Source of the DNA: DATARN01 sp963851105
GTDB lineage: Bacteria > Actinomycetota > Acidimicrobiia > Acidimicrobiales > Palsa-688
DNA: 64,000 bases
Assembly: GCA_963851105.1 (NCBI GenBank)
Contig: CAWKNP010000004.1
Location: 248,001 to 312,000 of the forward strand
Direction of reading: 5' to 3'
In this document: in pieces, positions 25,938-33,840 of the stretch
How the letters are laid out: every line of letters begins with the position of its first letter
How positions within the stretch are numbered: position 1 is the stretch's first letter
The notes under the pieces: generated by a model
Databases searched by the model: none
What the model saw: only the letters and a program-made list of their open reading frames with translations
What the model was told of the DNA's origin: nothing
Position numbers and translations under genes: made by a program

Positions 25938-27056
25938 TTACCCCCGGTCACGGCTGAGCGGCGCCGTCTCCTCCAGAACCCGGTCGATGACATCCTGGCG
26001 GGAATGGCGGCGGCCGTACGCTTCCCGCTGGCGGGTGGCGCCGTTGCCCCGAGCGAGGATGGCGGCGACCAGGTCGCCCACCTCGTCGCCGTCGCCGTGG
26101 ACCTCCAGCCCGGTTACGACATGGTCGAGGAATTCGGCCACGACGGCCGCCGCGGGCCGACGGGCCAAGGCAGACGGCGACACCAGCGAGGCGCTGAGCC
26201 CGTAGCGCGACGCCCGCCAAATGGCGGCATCGAGTGTGGCCGCCGGCTCGCCGCGCCACGATCGCCCCGCTTGCACCTCGGCGGCCGCCGTCCACGCCAG
26301 TGCCCGCACCAGCCCGGCGAGGGCGACGGCTTCGTCGACGCTCAGGCACACGTCACCGGCGCGGAACTCCAAGGTCGGGAACTTCAGTGATGGCCGGACG
26401 TACCAGTACAGGTAGCTGGCGTCGTCGATGGCCCCAATGGCCTGGAGGTCACGGACCAAGGCATCGAATTCCGCCCGATCGGCCAGCGCCGGAGGCATGC
26501 CGCACGTCGGCCACCGCTGCCACACCTGGAGCCGGTAGCTGGCATAGCCGGTGTCCAGCCCCTGCCAGTACGGCGAGTTGGCCGAAAGGGCGAGCAGGAC
26601 CGGCAACCAGGGCCGCGTCCCGCTCATGGTCGCCACGGCCAGATCGGGGTCGTCGATGCCGATGTGCACATGGCAGCCGCAGATCACCTGCTGGCGGGCG
26701 ACGATCTGGTAGTCCTCGACCATGCGCCGGTAACGCTCGTTGCTCAAATCCACTTGTTGGTCTTCCCAACGACCGAACGGATGGGTGCCGACCGCGGCCA
26801 CGCGGTAGCCGGCCTCCTCGGCGGCGGTCGTCAGCTCATGGCGAAGCATCGTCAGGTGTTGGCGAACCTCGGCGAGGGTGTGGCAGACCGGGGTGGCTAC
26901 CTCGATCTGGCAAAGGTTGACCTCGGAGGTCACGGCGTCGCCCAACCGCGCCCGGGCGACGGGCAGCAAGCGATCGGCGCTCGGCACGAGGGCACCCGAC
27001 GCGGCATCGACGACGAGGTATTCCTCCTCGACGCCCAGGGTTAAACGCTCCGTGAT
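25938..27056 (-). CDS. Carboxylate-amine ligase / glutamate-cysteine ligase GCS2 family (YbdK-like)
   Basis: ATP-dependent ligase joining the carboxyl of glutamate to an amine; relatives include YbdK and EgtA. Motifs: GCHVHIGIDDP (family GxHVHV), TLEFRAGDVCLSVDEAVAL near residue 215-235. The conserved N-terminus TLGVEEEYLVVD, needed for ATP/Mg binding, lies upstream of the first ordinary start (GTG 26987) and is in frame back to a stop at about 27074, but no ATG, GTG or TTG occurs there. I extend to ATC 27056 (after GGGGAGG); CTG 27038 (after GGAG) is the alternative. Full length is then about 372 residues, normal for the family. Divergent from the ATP-grasp gene. Confidence 0.85.
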   Translation of the reverse strand: MTERLTLGVEEEYLVVDAASGALVPSADRLLPVARARLGDAVTSEVNLCQIEVATPVCHTLAEVRQHLTMLRHELTTAAEEAGYRVAAVGTHPFGRWEDQQVDLSNERYRRMVEDYQIVARQQVICGCHVHIGIDDPDLAVATMSGTRPWLPVLLALSANSPYWQGLDTGYASYRLQVWQRWPTCGMPPALADRAEFDALVRDLQAIGAIDDASYLYWYVRPSLKFPTLEFRAGDVCLSVDEAVALAGLVRALAWTAAAEVQAGRSWRGEPAATLDAAIWRASRYGLSASLVSPSALARRPAAAVVAEFLDHVVTGLEVHGDGDEVGDLVAAILARGNGATRQREAYGRRHSRQDVIDRVLEETAPLSRDRG

Positions 27057-27149
27057 GGCCTCCCCTCGCCGCTACTTTGTTCCGCCCGTCGACCATTCCG
27101 CGTCCTGCGATCGTGGTCAATAGCGGCGGGCAGAAATTGCCTCCCGGTA

Positions 27150-28172
27150 ATGAGGACGCAACACGACTTTCACACGCCGCGTGATGCGGCGACCCGCAAA
27201 TGGGTATGTCTGATGACCGTGCGCAGTCCCGGCGGTTATGAACAGTTGAATCGTCATACCCGCGTGATCGTCGACGAGGCGCTGGCCCGCGGCGTGGCGG
27301 TCGAGATCGTCGACCCCGTCGTCGGTGAGCTGTGCCTGCGATGGGGTGGCCGCCAGGTCACCACCTTGGAGTCGCTGTCGGAGCTCACCACCGCCGTCGC
27401 CTTTCGCCGCTGCGACGACAAGATCCTCACCCGGCGGGTGCTCCAGAGCGCCTGCTTGCCCGTCGCCGCCGGGCAGTTGGCGGCGTTCGGTCCCGCCGAC
27501 ACCGAGTTCCTGGACTGTCACCGGGACATCGTCGTCAAGCCCGCCCGCGGCGAGCAGGGTCGGGGGATCACCGTCGGCGTGACAACCGTCGACGCTCTGG
27601 CACGCGCCCGGGAGGTGGCTCGCAGGCACTGGCCCGAGGTGCTGCTCGAAAAGCGCTGTCCGGGGGAGGATCTCCGGGTGATCGTGATCGACCAGAAGGT
27701 GGTGGCGGCGGCGGTTCGGCGGCCGCCCACCGTCATCGGAACCGGGTCGCGGACCTTGGCCGATCTCATCGAGGAGTTCAGTGCCACCCGGGTGGCCGCG
27801 ACGGGTACCAACACCGCCGTTCCCCTCGACGACATCACCCGCGACACGCTGCGCAGCGCGGGCTTCGCGGGACCCGAGGACATCCCCCCGCCCGGGGAGG
27901 TGGTGATGGTCCGCAAGACGGCCAACGTGCATACCGGCGGCACCATCAGCGACGTGACCGACGAACTGCACCCCGAGCTGCAGAAGCTGGCCGTGGCGGC
28001 GGCGGCCGCGGTGGACCTTCCCGTCGCCGGGATCGATCTCATCGTCGAGGCGGTGGACGCCCCCAATGGCGTGATCATCGAGGTGAACGAGCAGCCCGGT
28101 CTCGCCAACCACGAGCCCCGCCCAACGGCGGCCCGATTCCTCGACCTGCTCTTTCCCGAGACCCGCGGGTAA
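27150..28172 (+). CDS. ATP-grasp peptide ligase, N-acetylglutaminylglutamine synthetase-like (no GNAT domain)
   Basis: A 340-residue ATP-grasp ligase. Its N-terminal part (RVIVDEALARGVAVEIVDP, LTTAVAFRRCDDKILTRRVL) and the ATP-grasp core (IVVKPARGEQGRGITVGV, LLEKRCPGEDLRVIVID, GVIIEVNEQPGLANH) match the C-terminal ligase half of N-acetylglutaminylglutamine synthetase (Ngg) and cyanophycin-synthetase-like ligases. Known Ngg proteins are about 580 residues because a GNAT acetyltransferase is fused in front; that domain is absent here. The AsnO gene starts 5 bases after the stop. A dipeptide ligase role is a strong inference from this pair; substrates are not proven. Confidence 0.85.
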   Translation: MRTQHDFHTPRDAATRKWVCLMTVRSPGGYEQLNRHTRVIVDEALARGVAVEIVDPVVGELCLRWGGRQVTTLESLSELTTAVAFRRCDDKILTRRVLQSACLPVAAGQLAAFGPADTEFLDCHRDIVVKPARGEQGRGITVGVTTVDALARAREVARRHWPEVLLEKRCPGEDLRVIVIDQKVVAAAVRRPPTVIGTGSRTLADLIEEFSATRVAATGTNTAVPLDDITRDTLRSAGFAGPEDIPPPGEVVMVRKTANVHTGGTISDVTDELHPELQKLAVAAAAAVDLPVAGIDLIVEAVDAPNGVIIEVNEQPGLANHEPRPTAARFLDLLFPETRG

Positions 28173-28177
28173 CGAAC

Positions 28178-29953
28178 ATGTGCGGGATCGCGGGCGAGAT
28201 CAGAACCGACGGTGGCCGCGCCGACGTCGCCGCCGTGGTGCGGATGGCGGCCGCGTTGGCGCCCCGGGGACCAGATGGCGAAGGTGTCTGGAGCGCCAAC
28301 TCGGTGGCGCTGGGCCACCGCCGCCTCGCCATCATCGACCTGTCGTCGCGGGGCAACCAGCCAATGGTCGACTCCGAGCTCGGGCTGGTGGTGGTGTTCA
28401 ACGGCTGCATCTACAACCACCGGGCCCTGCGCCAAGAGCTCGAGGCGGCCGGCTACCGGTTCTTCTCGACCAGCGACACCGAAGTTCTGCTAAAGGGGTA
28501 TCACCACTGGGGCGACGGCTTGGTCGACCGGCTGCTCGGGATGTTCGCGTTCTGCATCACCGAGCGCGACTCAGGGCGCACCGTGCTGGTCCGCGACCGA
28601 CTCGGCATCAAGCCGTTGTACCTGAGCGAAGTGCCCGGCAGGCTGCGTTTCGCCTCCACCCTGCCGGCGCTTATCGCCGGGGGCCTGGCCGACACCTCGG
28701 TGGATCCGATCGGCCTGCACCACTACCTCACGTTTCATGCCGTTGTCGCCGAACAGCGCACCGTCCTTACCGGCGTCACCCGGCTGGCGCCGGCGACGAT
28801 CCTGACCGTCGATGCCGACGGTCGCCGCCACGAGCGCCGCTACTGGGAACTGCGCTGCGAACCCGATCCCGATCGCTCCCAATGGTCCCCCGGGGACTGG
28901 GAGGACGCCGTCATGTCCGCCCTGCAACTGGCGGTGCGCCGGCGCCTCGAATCCGACGTCCCTGTCGGCGTCCTGCTCTCCGGCGGCCTCGACTCCAGCC
29001 TGATCGTGGCGCTGTTGAGCGAAGCCGGGCTGGAGGATCTGGCCACCTTCAGCATCGGGTTCGAGGCGATCGGCGACGAGGAGGGCGACGAGTTCCGGTG
29101 GTCGGACCTGATCGCATCGCGTTTCGCCACCGATCACCACCGGATGCTGGTCCCGACCGGCGAGGTGCTCGCCGCCCTGCCCGGGGTGGTGGCAGCCATG
29201 AACGAGCCCATGGTCAGCCATGACGTGGTCGCCTTCTACCTCCTCTCGCAGGAGGTGGCCCGCACGACCAAGGTGGTGCAGTCGGGGCAGGGCGCCGACG
29301 AGGTCTTTGCCGGGTACCACTGGTACCAACCGATGTACGCCGACACCTCGAGCGGTGTCGACCGGTATCAGTCGGTCTTTTGCGATCGGACCCATCAGGA
29401 GATCGCGGCGGTGGTGGGGCTCGACTACCAACTGCCCGACGACGTGAGTCGCCGGTTCATCGTCCAGCACTTCTCCCGGCCCGGCGCCCCCACTGCGGTC
29501 GATCGAGCATTGCGTATCGACACCGAGGTCATGCTTGTCGAGGACCCGGTCAAGCGGGTCGACAACATGACGATGGCGTGGGGCCTCGAAGCCCGGGTGC
29601 CGTTCCTCGACCACGAGTTGGTGGAACTGGCGGGTGCCTGCCCGGCGGAGCTCAAGGTGGCGCAGGGAGGCAAGGGGATCCTGAAGGAGGTCGCCCGGCG
29701 CGTGTTGCCGGCGGAGGTCATCGACCGCCCCAAGGGATATTTCCCCGTGCCGCCGCTCATCCAGCTCGAAGGGCCCTATGTCGACATGCTGCGCGACGCC
29801 CTGCATTCGACCGCCGCCACCGACCGCGGATTGTTCGACAAGGCGCACGTCGAGCACCTGCTGGGGGCGCCCAACGAGCTGACCACCCTGCGCTACAACA
29901 AGCTCTGGCAGCTGGGCCTGCTGGAGTTGTGGCTGCAAACCCACGGGTTGTGA
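28178..29953 (+). CDS. asnO: AsnO-type glutamine-dependent amidotransferase (NAGGN synthesis)
   Basis: A 591-residue asparagine-synthetase-like amidotransferase. N-terminal Ntn glutaminase domain: MCGIAGEI with Cys2 nucleophile, RGPDGEG, GHRRLAIIDLS, VFNGCIYNH. C-terminal AsnB ATP-pyrophosphatase domain: P-loop VLLSGGLDSSLIVAL, SGQGADEVFAGYHWY, and RVDNMTMAWGLEARVPFLDHE. The combination with the preceding ATP-grasp gene is the hallmark of N-acetylglutaminylglutamine amide (an osmolyte) synthesis, where AsnO amidates the terminal carboxylate. ATG 28178 directly follows the ligase stop. Ordinary asparagine synthesis is the alternative, less favoured by context. Confidence 0.9.
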   Translation: MCGIAGEIRTDGGRADVAAVVRMAAALAPRGPDGEGVWSANSVALGHRRLAIIDLSSRGNQPMVDSELGLVVVFNGCIYNHRALRQELEAAGYRFFSTSDTEVLLKGYHHWGDGLVDRLLGMFAFCITERDSGRTVLVRDRLGIKPLYLSEVPGRLRFASTLPALIAGGLADTSVDPIGLHHYLTFHAVVAEQRTVLTGVTRLAPATILTVDADGRRHERRYWELRCEPDPDRSQWSPGDWEDAVMSALQLAVRRRLESDVPVGVLLSGGLDSSLIVALLSEAGLEDLATFSIGFEAIGDEEGDEFRWSDLIASRFATDHHRMLVPTGEVLAALPGVVAAMNEPMVSHDVVAFYLLSQEVARTTKVVQSGQGADEVFAGYHWYQPMYADTSSGVDRYQSVFCDRTHQEIAAVVGLDYQLPDDVSRRFIVQHFSRPGAPTAVDRALRIDTEVMLVEDPVKRVDNMTMAWGLEARVPFLDHELVELAGACPAELKVAQGGKGILKEVARRVLPAEVIDRPKGYFPVPPLIQLEGPYVDMLRDALHSTAATDRGLFDKAHVEHLLGAPNELTTLRYNKLWQLGLLELWLQTHGL

Positions 29954-29954
29954 C

Positions 29955-30155
29955 GGAGCCGGGGTACCGGGGTTCGGGATCTGCCGAGGGGCCCAGCTGC
30001 TCAACGTGGCCGCGGGAGGCACGTTGATCCCCCACCTCCCGGCGGTGACCTCGGTGGCCCACCGGGTCACAGAGCGCGACCGCGAGGCGGTGCACACCGT
30101 CGAGATCGACCCCGCGAGCCTCCTGGCCCTAGTGGCACGCGGGCACCTTCGGTGA
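29955..30155 (+). pseudogene. Relic of peptidase C26 (gamma-glutamyl-GABA hydrolase-like)
   Basis: Directly after the AsnO stop an open stretch without a start codon reads GVPGFGICRGAQLLNVAAGG, then TLIPHLPAV..., ending LLALVARGHLR and TGA (30153-30155). GICRGAQLLNVAAGGTL is the nucleophile-elbow region of class I amidotransferase-like C26 peptidases (PuuD type). The N-terminal half and the downstream catalytic His/Glu region are missing, so only about 65 codons survive. Family members hydrolyse gamma-glutamyl bonds, which fits the neighbouring small-peptide genes. Confidence 0.65.
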
Positions 30156-30188
30156 GCGCCCCGGGGCCGCTCACCTAGCCTGAGGCCG

Positions 30189-31130
30189 GTGGGGCCGGGC
30201 TCGCTGCACATCGGACGTGAAAACGTGCATCACGGCTGGAGCCCCGACCAGCCCCCATTTCTCACCGTTGATTCCGGCACCGAGATAACCGTCGCCACCG
30301 TCGACGCTTCCGGGGGCCAGCTGGTGCCCGGCTCCACCGCGGCGTCGGTGACGGCAATGGACCTCGATCGGGTGAACCCGATCAACGGCCCGGTCTATGT
30401 CAACGGGGCCCGGCCCGGCGACGTCCTCCAGGTCGACATCCTGGCGGTCGAGCCAGGGACGTTCGGGTGGACGGCGATCATCCCCGGTTTCGGCTTGCTG
30501 ACCGATCGATTCGCCGAGCCGTGGCTGCACATCTGGGAGTTCCACCGGGGCGCCGCGGTCTTCAGCGACGGGATCCGGGTCCCGTTGCAGCCGTTCTGCG
30601 GCGTCCTCGGCGTCGCCCCGGCGGCGCCCGGCCGCCACAGCGTCATACCGCCGCGCCGGGTGGGGGGCAATCTCGACACCCGCCAGCTCGGGCCGGGCAC
30701 GACGCTGTACCTCCCCATCGAGGTCGACGGGGCGCTGTTCGGCGTCGGCGACACCCACGCAGCCCAGGGTGACGGGGAAGTGTGCGGCACCGCCATCGAA
30801 GGCTCGATGACAGTGTCGCTGCGCCTGTCAGTGCGGCGCGATCTGGTGATCGATACTCCCGAGTTCGATGTCCGCACTTCGTTGGAACGGGCCGGTGCGG
30901 CCGTGGCTGGCTACCACGCCACGACCGGCATCGGGCCCGACCTCCTGGGGGCGACCCGCCAGAGCGTGTTGCGCATGATCGCCTATCTGAAGCGTCACCG
31001 CGGGCTCACGGCCGAGTCCGCGTACGCGTTGTGCTCGGTGGCGGTCGACCTGCGCATCAGCGAGGTTGTCGACGCGCCCAACTGGGTCGTTTCCGCCTTC
31101 CTCCCTCAGGATCTCTTCGCTCCCCGATAG
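30189..31130 (+). CDS. Acetamidase/formamidase family amidohydrolase
   Basis: A 313-residue FmdA/AmdA-type amidase, releasing ammonia from short amides. Family features: an N-terminal VDSGTEITVATVDASGGQL, GPVYVNGARPGDVLQVDILAVEP, the metal/His region VGGNLDTRQLGPGTTLYLPIEVDGALFGVGDTHAAQGDGEVCGTAIE (only key parts quoted: GDTHAAQGDGEV), and RLSVRRDLVI. Start GTG 30189. It follows the amidotransferase gene and the C26 relic on the same strand, so it could act on an amide product of that cluster (inference), or be an independent nitrogen-scavenging enzyme. Confidence 0.88.
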   Translation: MGPGSLHIGRENVHHGWSPDQPPFLTVDSGTEITVATVDASGGQLVPGSTAASVTAMDLDRVNPINGPVYVNGARPGDVLQVDILAVEPGTFGWTAIIPGFGLLTDRFAEPWLHIWEFHRGAAVFSDGIRVPLQPFCGVLGVAPAAPGRHSVIPPRRVGGNLDTRQLGPGTTLYLPIEVDGALFGVGDTHAAQGDGEVCGTAIEGSMTVSLRLSVRRDLVIDTPEFDVRTSLERAGAAVAGYHATTGIGPDLLGATRQSVLRMIAYLKRHRGLTAESAYALCSVAVDLRISEVVDAPNWVVSAFLPQDLFAPR

Positions 31131-31171
31131 CGGAGTACGGTGCACGTCGTGCGGCGATCGGGGCATTCGGT

Positions 31172-32410
31172 ATGAGTGCGCGGGTGCTGTCGATGGTGCT
31201 GGCCGGCGGCGAGGGCAAGCGGCTGGCGCCGCTGACGGCCGATCGGGCCAAGCCAGCGGTGCCTTTCGGCGGCCACTACCGCCTCATCGACTTCGTGCTG
31301 TCCAACCTGGCGAACGCCGGCTACATGCGCATCGTCGTGCTGACGCAGTACAAGAGCCACAGCCTCGACCTCCACATATCACGGACCTGGCGGTTGTCGA
31401 CACTCATGGGCGACTACGTGACGCCGGTTCCCGCGCAGATGCGGCGCGGGCCGCGGTGGTTTCTCGGGTCGGCCGACGCCATCTACCAGAACCTCAATCT
31501 CATCGGCGACGAGCGACCCGACTACATCTTGGTGTTCGGGGCCGACCACATCTACCGCATGGACCCCCGCCAGATGCTCGAACAGCACATCGCGACCGGC
31601 GCTTCGGTGACCGTCGCCGGGGTGCGCGTCCCACTGTCGCAGGCGAGCAGCTTCGGGGTCATCGAAGGCGACCCCGCCGGCAGCAACCGCATCGCGGCCT
31701 TCAAGGAGAAGCCGACCGATGCCGTCGGCCTCCCCGACAGTCCCGACTGCATCTACGCCTCGATGGGCAACTACATCTTCACGACCAAGGCCCTGGTCGA
31801 CTCGGTCAACGCCGACGCCGCCAATCCCACCTCGAAGCACGACGTCGGCGGCGACCTCATCCCGGCCCTCGTCGCCGCCGGAGAGGCGTTCGTGTACGAC
31901 TTCGGCACCAACAAGGTGCCCGGTGCGACGGAACGGGACCGGGCCTACTGGCGCGACGTCGGGACCTTGGACACGTACTACGACGCCCACATGGACCTGG
32001 TGTCGGTCCACCCCATCTTCAACCTGTACAACCGCAACTGGCCCATCTTCACTTCTGGGCCGCCGTTGCCGCCCGCCAAGTTCGTCTTCGAGGGAGTCGA
32101 GGGCTGCGGCCAGGCGCTCAATTCGGTGGTGTCGGCGGGCGCCATCATCTCCGGCGCCACGGTGCGGCGGTCGGTCATCTCCCCGGGGGTCCTCATCGAG
32201 AGCCACGCCCAGGTCGACGGGTCGGTGTTGATGGACGACGTGCGGGTCGCGCCGGGCGCGGTCGTGCGCAACGCCATCATCGACAAGAACGTGGTCGTCC
32301 CCCGGGGGGCCCGCATCGGCGTCGATCTGGACCATGACCGGGCCCGCTTCACCGTCTCCGACGGTGGGATCGTGGTCCTCGGCAAGGGCCAGATCATTCC
32401 CGATGACTGA
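31172..32410 (+). CDS. glgC: Glucose-1-phosphate adenylyltransferase
   Basis: Makes ADP-glucose, the committed step of bacterial glycogen synthesis. The 412-residue product has the nucleotidyltransferase motif LAGGEGKRLAPLTADRAKPAVPF, FGGHYRLIDFVLSNLANAGY, RGPRWFLGSADAIYQNL, the catalytic VFGADHIYRMD, FKEKP, and a C-terminal left-handed beta-helix (SVISPGVLIESHAQV, VLMDDVRVAPGAVV). ATG 31172 is the family start; the longer open frame upstream is out of register with the amidase. Its last 8 bases overlap the glycogen synthase start, so the two are translationally coupled. Confidence 0.97.
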   Translation: MSARVLSMVLAGGEGKRLAPLTADRAKPAVPFGGHYRLIDFVLSNLANAGYMRIVVLTQYKSHSLDLHISRTWRLSTLMGDYVTPVPAQMRRGPRWFLGSADAIYQNLNLIGDERPDYILVFGADHIYRMDPRQMLEQHIATGASVTVAGVRVPLSQASSFGVIEGDPAGSNRIAAFKEKPTDAVGLPDSPDCIYASMGNYIFTTKALVDSVNADAANPTSKHDVGGDLIPALVAAGEAFVYDFGTNKVPGATERDRAYWRDVGTLDTYYDAHMDLVSVHPIFNLYNRNWPIFTSGPPLPPAKFVFEGVEGCGQALNSVVSAGAIISGATVRRSVISPGVLIESHAQVDGSVLMDDVRVAPGAVVRNAIIDKNVVVPRGARIGVDLDHDRARFTVSDGGIVVLGKGQIIPDD

Positions 32411-33590
32411 GGCGCCCGCAGCGGGACTGCGGGTGGCGCTGTTGACGCGGGAGTTCCCGCCGGAGGTTTACGGCGGCGCCGGCGTCCACGTGGAACACCT
32501 GGCCGAAGCCCTGGCGCGGTTGGTCGATGTCTCGGTGTACTGCTTCGGAGCGCCCCGCCCATCCCCGCTGGTGGCCGCGACCTACGAGCCGTGGGCCGCG
32601 CTGGCTGGCCGGGCAGGTGCCGGCGCACTGCAGCCCATCTCGGTCGACCTCCTCATGGCGGCCGACGTCGGGGGAGCCGAGGTGGTGCACAGCCACACCT
32701 GGTACACCAACCTCGGCGGCCATCTGGCCAAGCAGATGCATGCCATCCCCCATGTCGTGACGACCCACAGCCTGGAGCCGTTGCGTCCCTGGAAGCGGGA
32801 CCAGCTGGGCGCCGGCTACGAGGTCTCCAAGTTCTGTGAGCGCACCGCCCTCGAGGGCGCCGACGCCGTCATCGCGGTCTCGTCGGGCATGCGCGACGAC
32901 ATCCTGCGGACCTATCCGGCCATCGACCCGGATCGGGTGACGGTGATCTACAACGGGGTCGATGCGACCGAGTACGAGCCCGATCCGGGGACCGATGCCC
33001 TGGTCCGTCACGGGATCGACCCCGACCGGCCAATGGTTGTTTTCGTCGGGCGGATCACGGCGCAAAAGGGGATCCTCGAGCTCCTGGCCGCGGCTCATTC
33101 GCTCGATACCTCGGCGCAACTGGTGCTGTGCGCGGCGGCGCCCGACAACCCGGCAATCTACGAGGCGGTCCGCACCGCCGTGTCAGGTCTGCGGGCGGCA
33201 GGGCGCAGCGGGGTGGTGTGGATCGACACCGCGCTCCCCCGCGACGAGACCGTCCAGGTGCTGAGCCACGCGTCGGTCTTCGTCTGTCCGTCGCAGTACG
33301 AGCCCTTCGGGCTGGTCAACATCGAGGCCATGGCGTGCGGCGCCCCCGTCGTGGCGACCGCGACCGGGGGGATCCCCGAGATCGTGGTCGACGGCGTGAC
33401 GGGGTACTTGGTCCCGCCGGGTCCCGATTTCGTCTCGGATCTGGCCGACCGGATCAACGATTTGCTGCGGGACCCGGCGAAAGGGAGACGCTTCGGCCAG
33501 GCCGGGCGCCAGCGGGTGCTCGACCACTTCACCTGGCCCGCCATCGCGGCCCAGACGGCCGACCTGTATCGGCGGGTCGTGGCCGGCTAG
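32403..33590 (+). CDS. Glycogen synthase, actinobacterial GT4 type (GlgA/GlgM-like)
   Basis: A 395-residue GT-B glycosyltransferase of family GT4, the actinobacterial glycogen/maltosyl-1-phosphate synthase group using ADP-glucose. Seen: VALLTREFPPEVYGGAGVHVEHL at the N-terminus, VVHSHTWYTNLGG, VIYNGVDATEYEPD, FVGRITAQKGI, and the E-x7-E region SQYEPFGLVNIEAMACGAPVVATATGGIPE. ATG 32403 overlaps the glgC stop by 8 bases. The pair forms a minimal glycogen operon; no branching enzyme is in the window. Whether it extends glycogen or makes maltose 1-phosphate (GlgM) cannot be told from sequence alone. Confidence 0.92.
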   Translation: MTEAPAAGLRVALLTREFPPEVYGGAGVHVEHLAEALARLVDVSVYCFGAPRPSPLVAATYEPWAALAGRAGAGALQPISVDLLMAADVGGAEVVHSHTWYTNLGGHLAKQMHAIPHVVTTHSLEPLRPWKRDQLGAGYEVSKFCERTALEGADAVIAVSSGMRDDILRTYPAIDPDRVTVIYNGVDATEYEPDPGTDALVRHGIDPDRPMVVFVGRITAQKGILELLAAAHSLDTSAQLVLCAAAPDNPAIYEAVRTAVSGLRAAGRSGVVWIDTALPRDETVQVLSHASVFVCPSQYEPFGLVNIEAMACGAPVVATATGGIPEIVVDGVTGYLVPPGPDFVSDLADRINDLLRDPAKGRRFGQAGRQRVLDHFTWPAIAAQTADLYRRVVAG

Positions 33591-33602
33591 TCGGGGTTTG
33601 TC

Positions 33603-33783
33603 CTACCCCGAGAGAGCAGCACCCTTCGCCGACATGGACTGGACGGCGTCATCAATGTCGTGGCGGCGGAACCGGCGGCGGCCCCCCAAGGGTCACGGTG
33701 CACGGAATGCGGCCCTCGTTGGCCCAGCGATTGACGGTCTTGGGCGACACGTGCAGGGTCCGCGCCGGTTGCCTTCTGAACAC
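33603..33783 (-). pseudogene. BldC-like helix-turn-helix gene, truncated and frameshifted
   Basis: The minus strand reads ARTLHVSPKTVNRWANEGR then IPCTVTLGG, the MerR-like recognition segment of BldC/excisionase proteins (BldC: DPKTVTRWAKAGK...TLGGHRR). After LGG the frame runs into PPPVPPPRH and stops; removing one G from the six-G run (plus-strand C6, 33682-33687) restores RRRFRRHDIDDAVQSM...ALSG to a stop at 33603-33605. The usual N-terminal helix (LLTPAEVA) is missing, and the only start, GTG 33783, lies inside the 40-bp palindrome. A decayed gene is likely; a sequencing error in the homopolymer is possible. Confidence 0.6.
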
Positions 33784-33811
33784 TAACGATATATCGTTAG
33801 TGTTCAGAAGG
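33772..33811. promoter_or_regulatory. 40-bp perfect palindrome, probable PadR operator
   Basis: Bases 33772-33791 and 33792-33811 are exact reverse complements with no loop; the centre reads TAACGATATATCGTTA and the outer part is CCTTCTGAACAC. It lies 30 bases before the PadR start and at the 5' end of the BldC-like fragment. PadR repressors bind dyads and commonly autoregulate, so this is the likely operator (inference). Perfect symmetry over 40 bases exceeds what one dimer needs; two dimers or a cruciform-prone site are possible. Confidence 0.75.
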
Positions 33812-33840
33812 AACAGAAGGCACAGATCAAGGAGGCAAGG

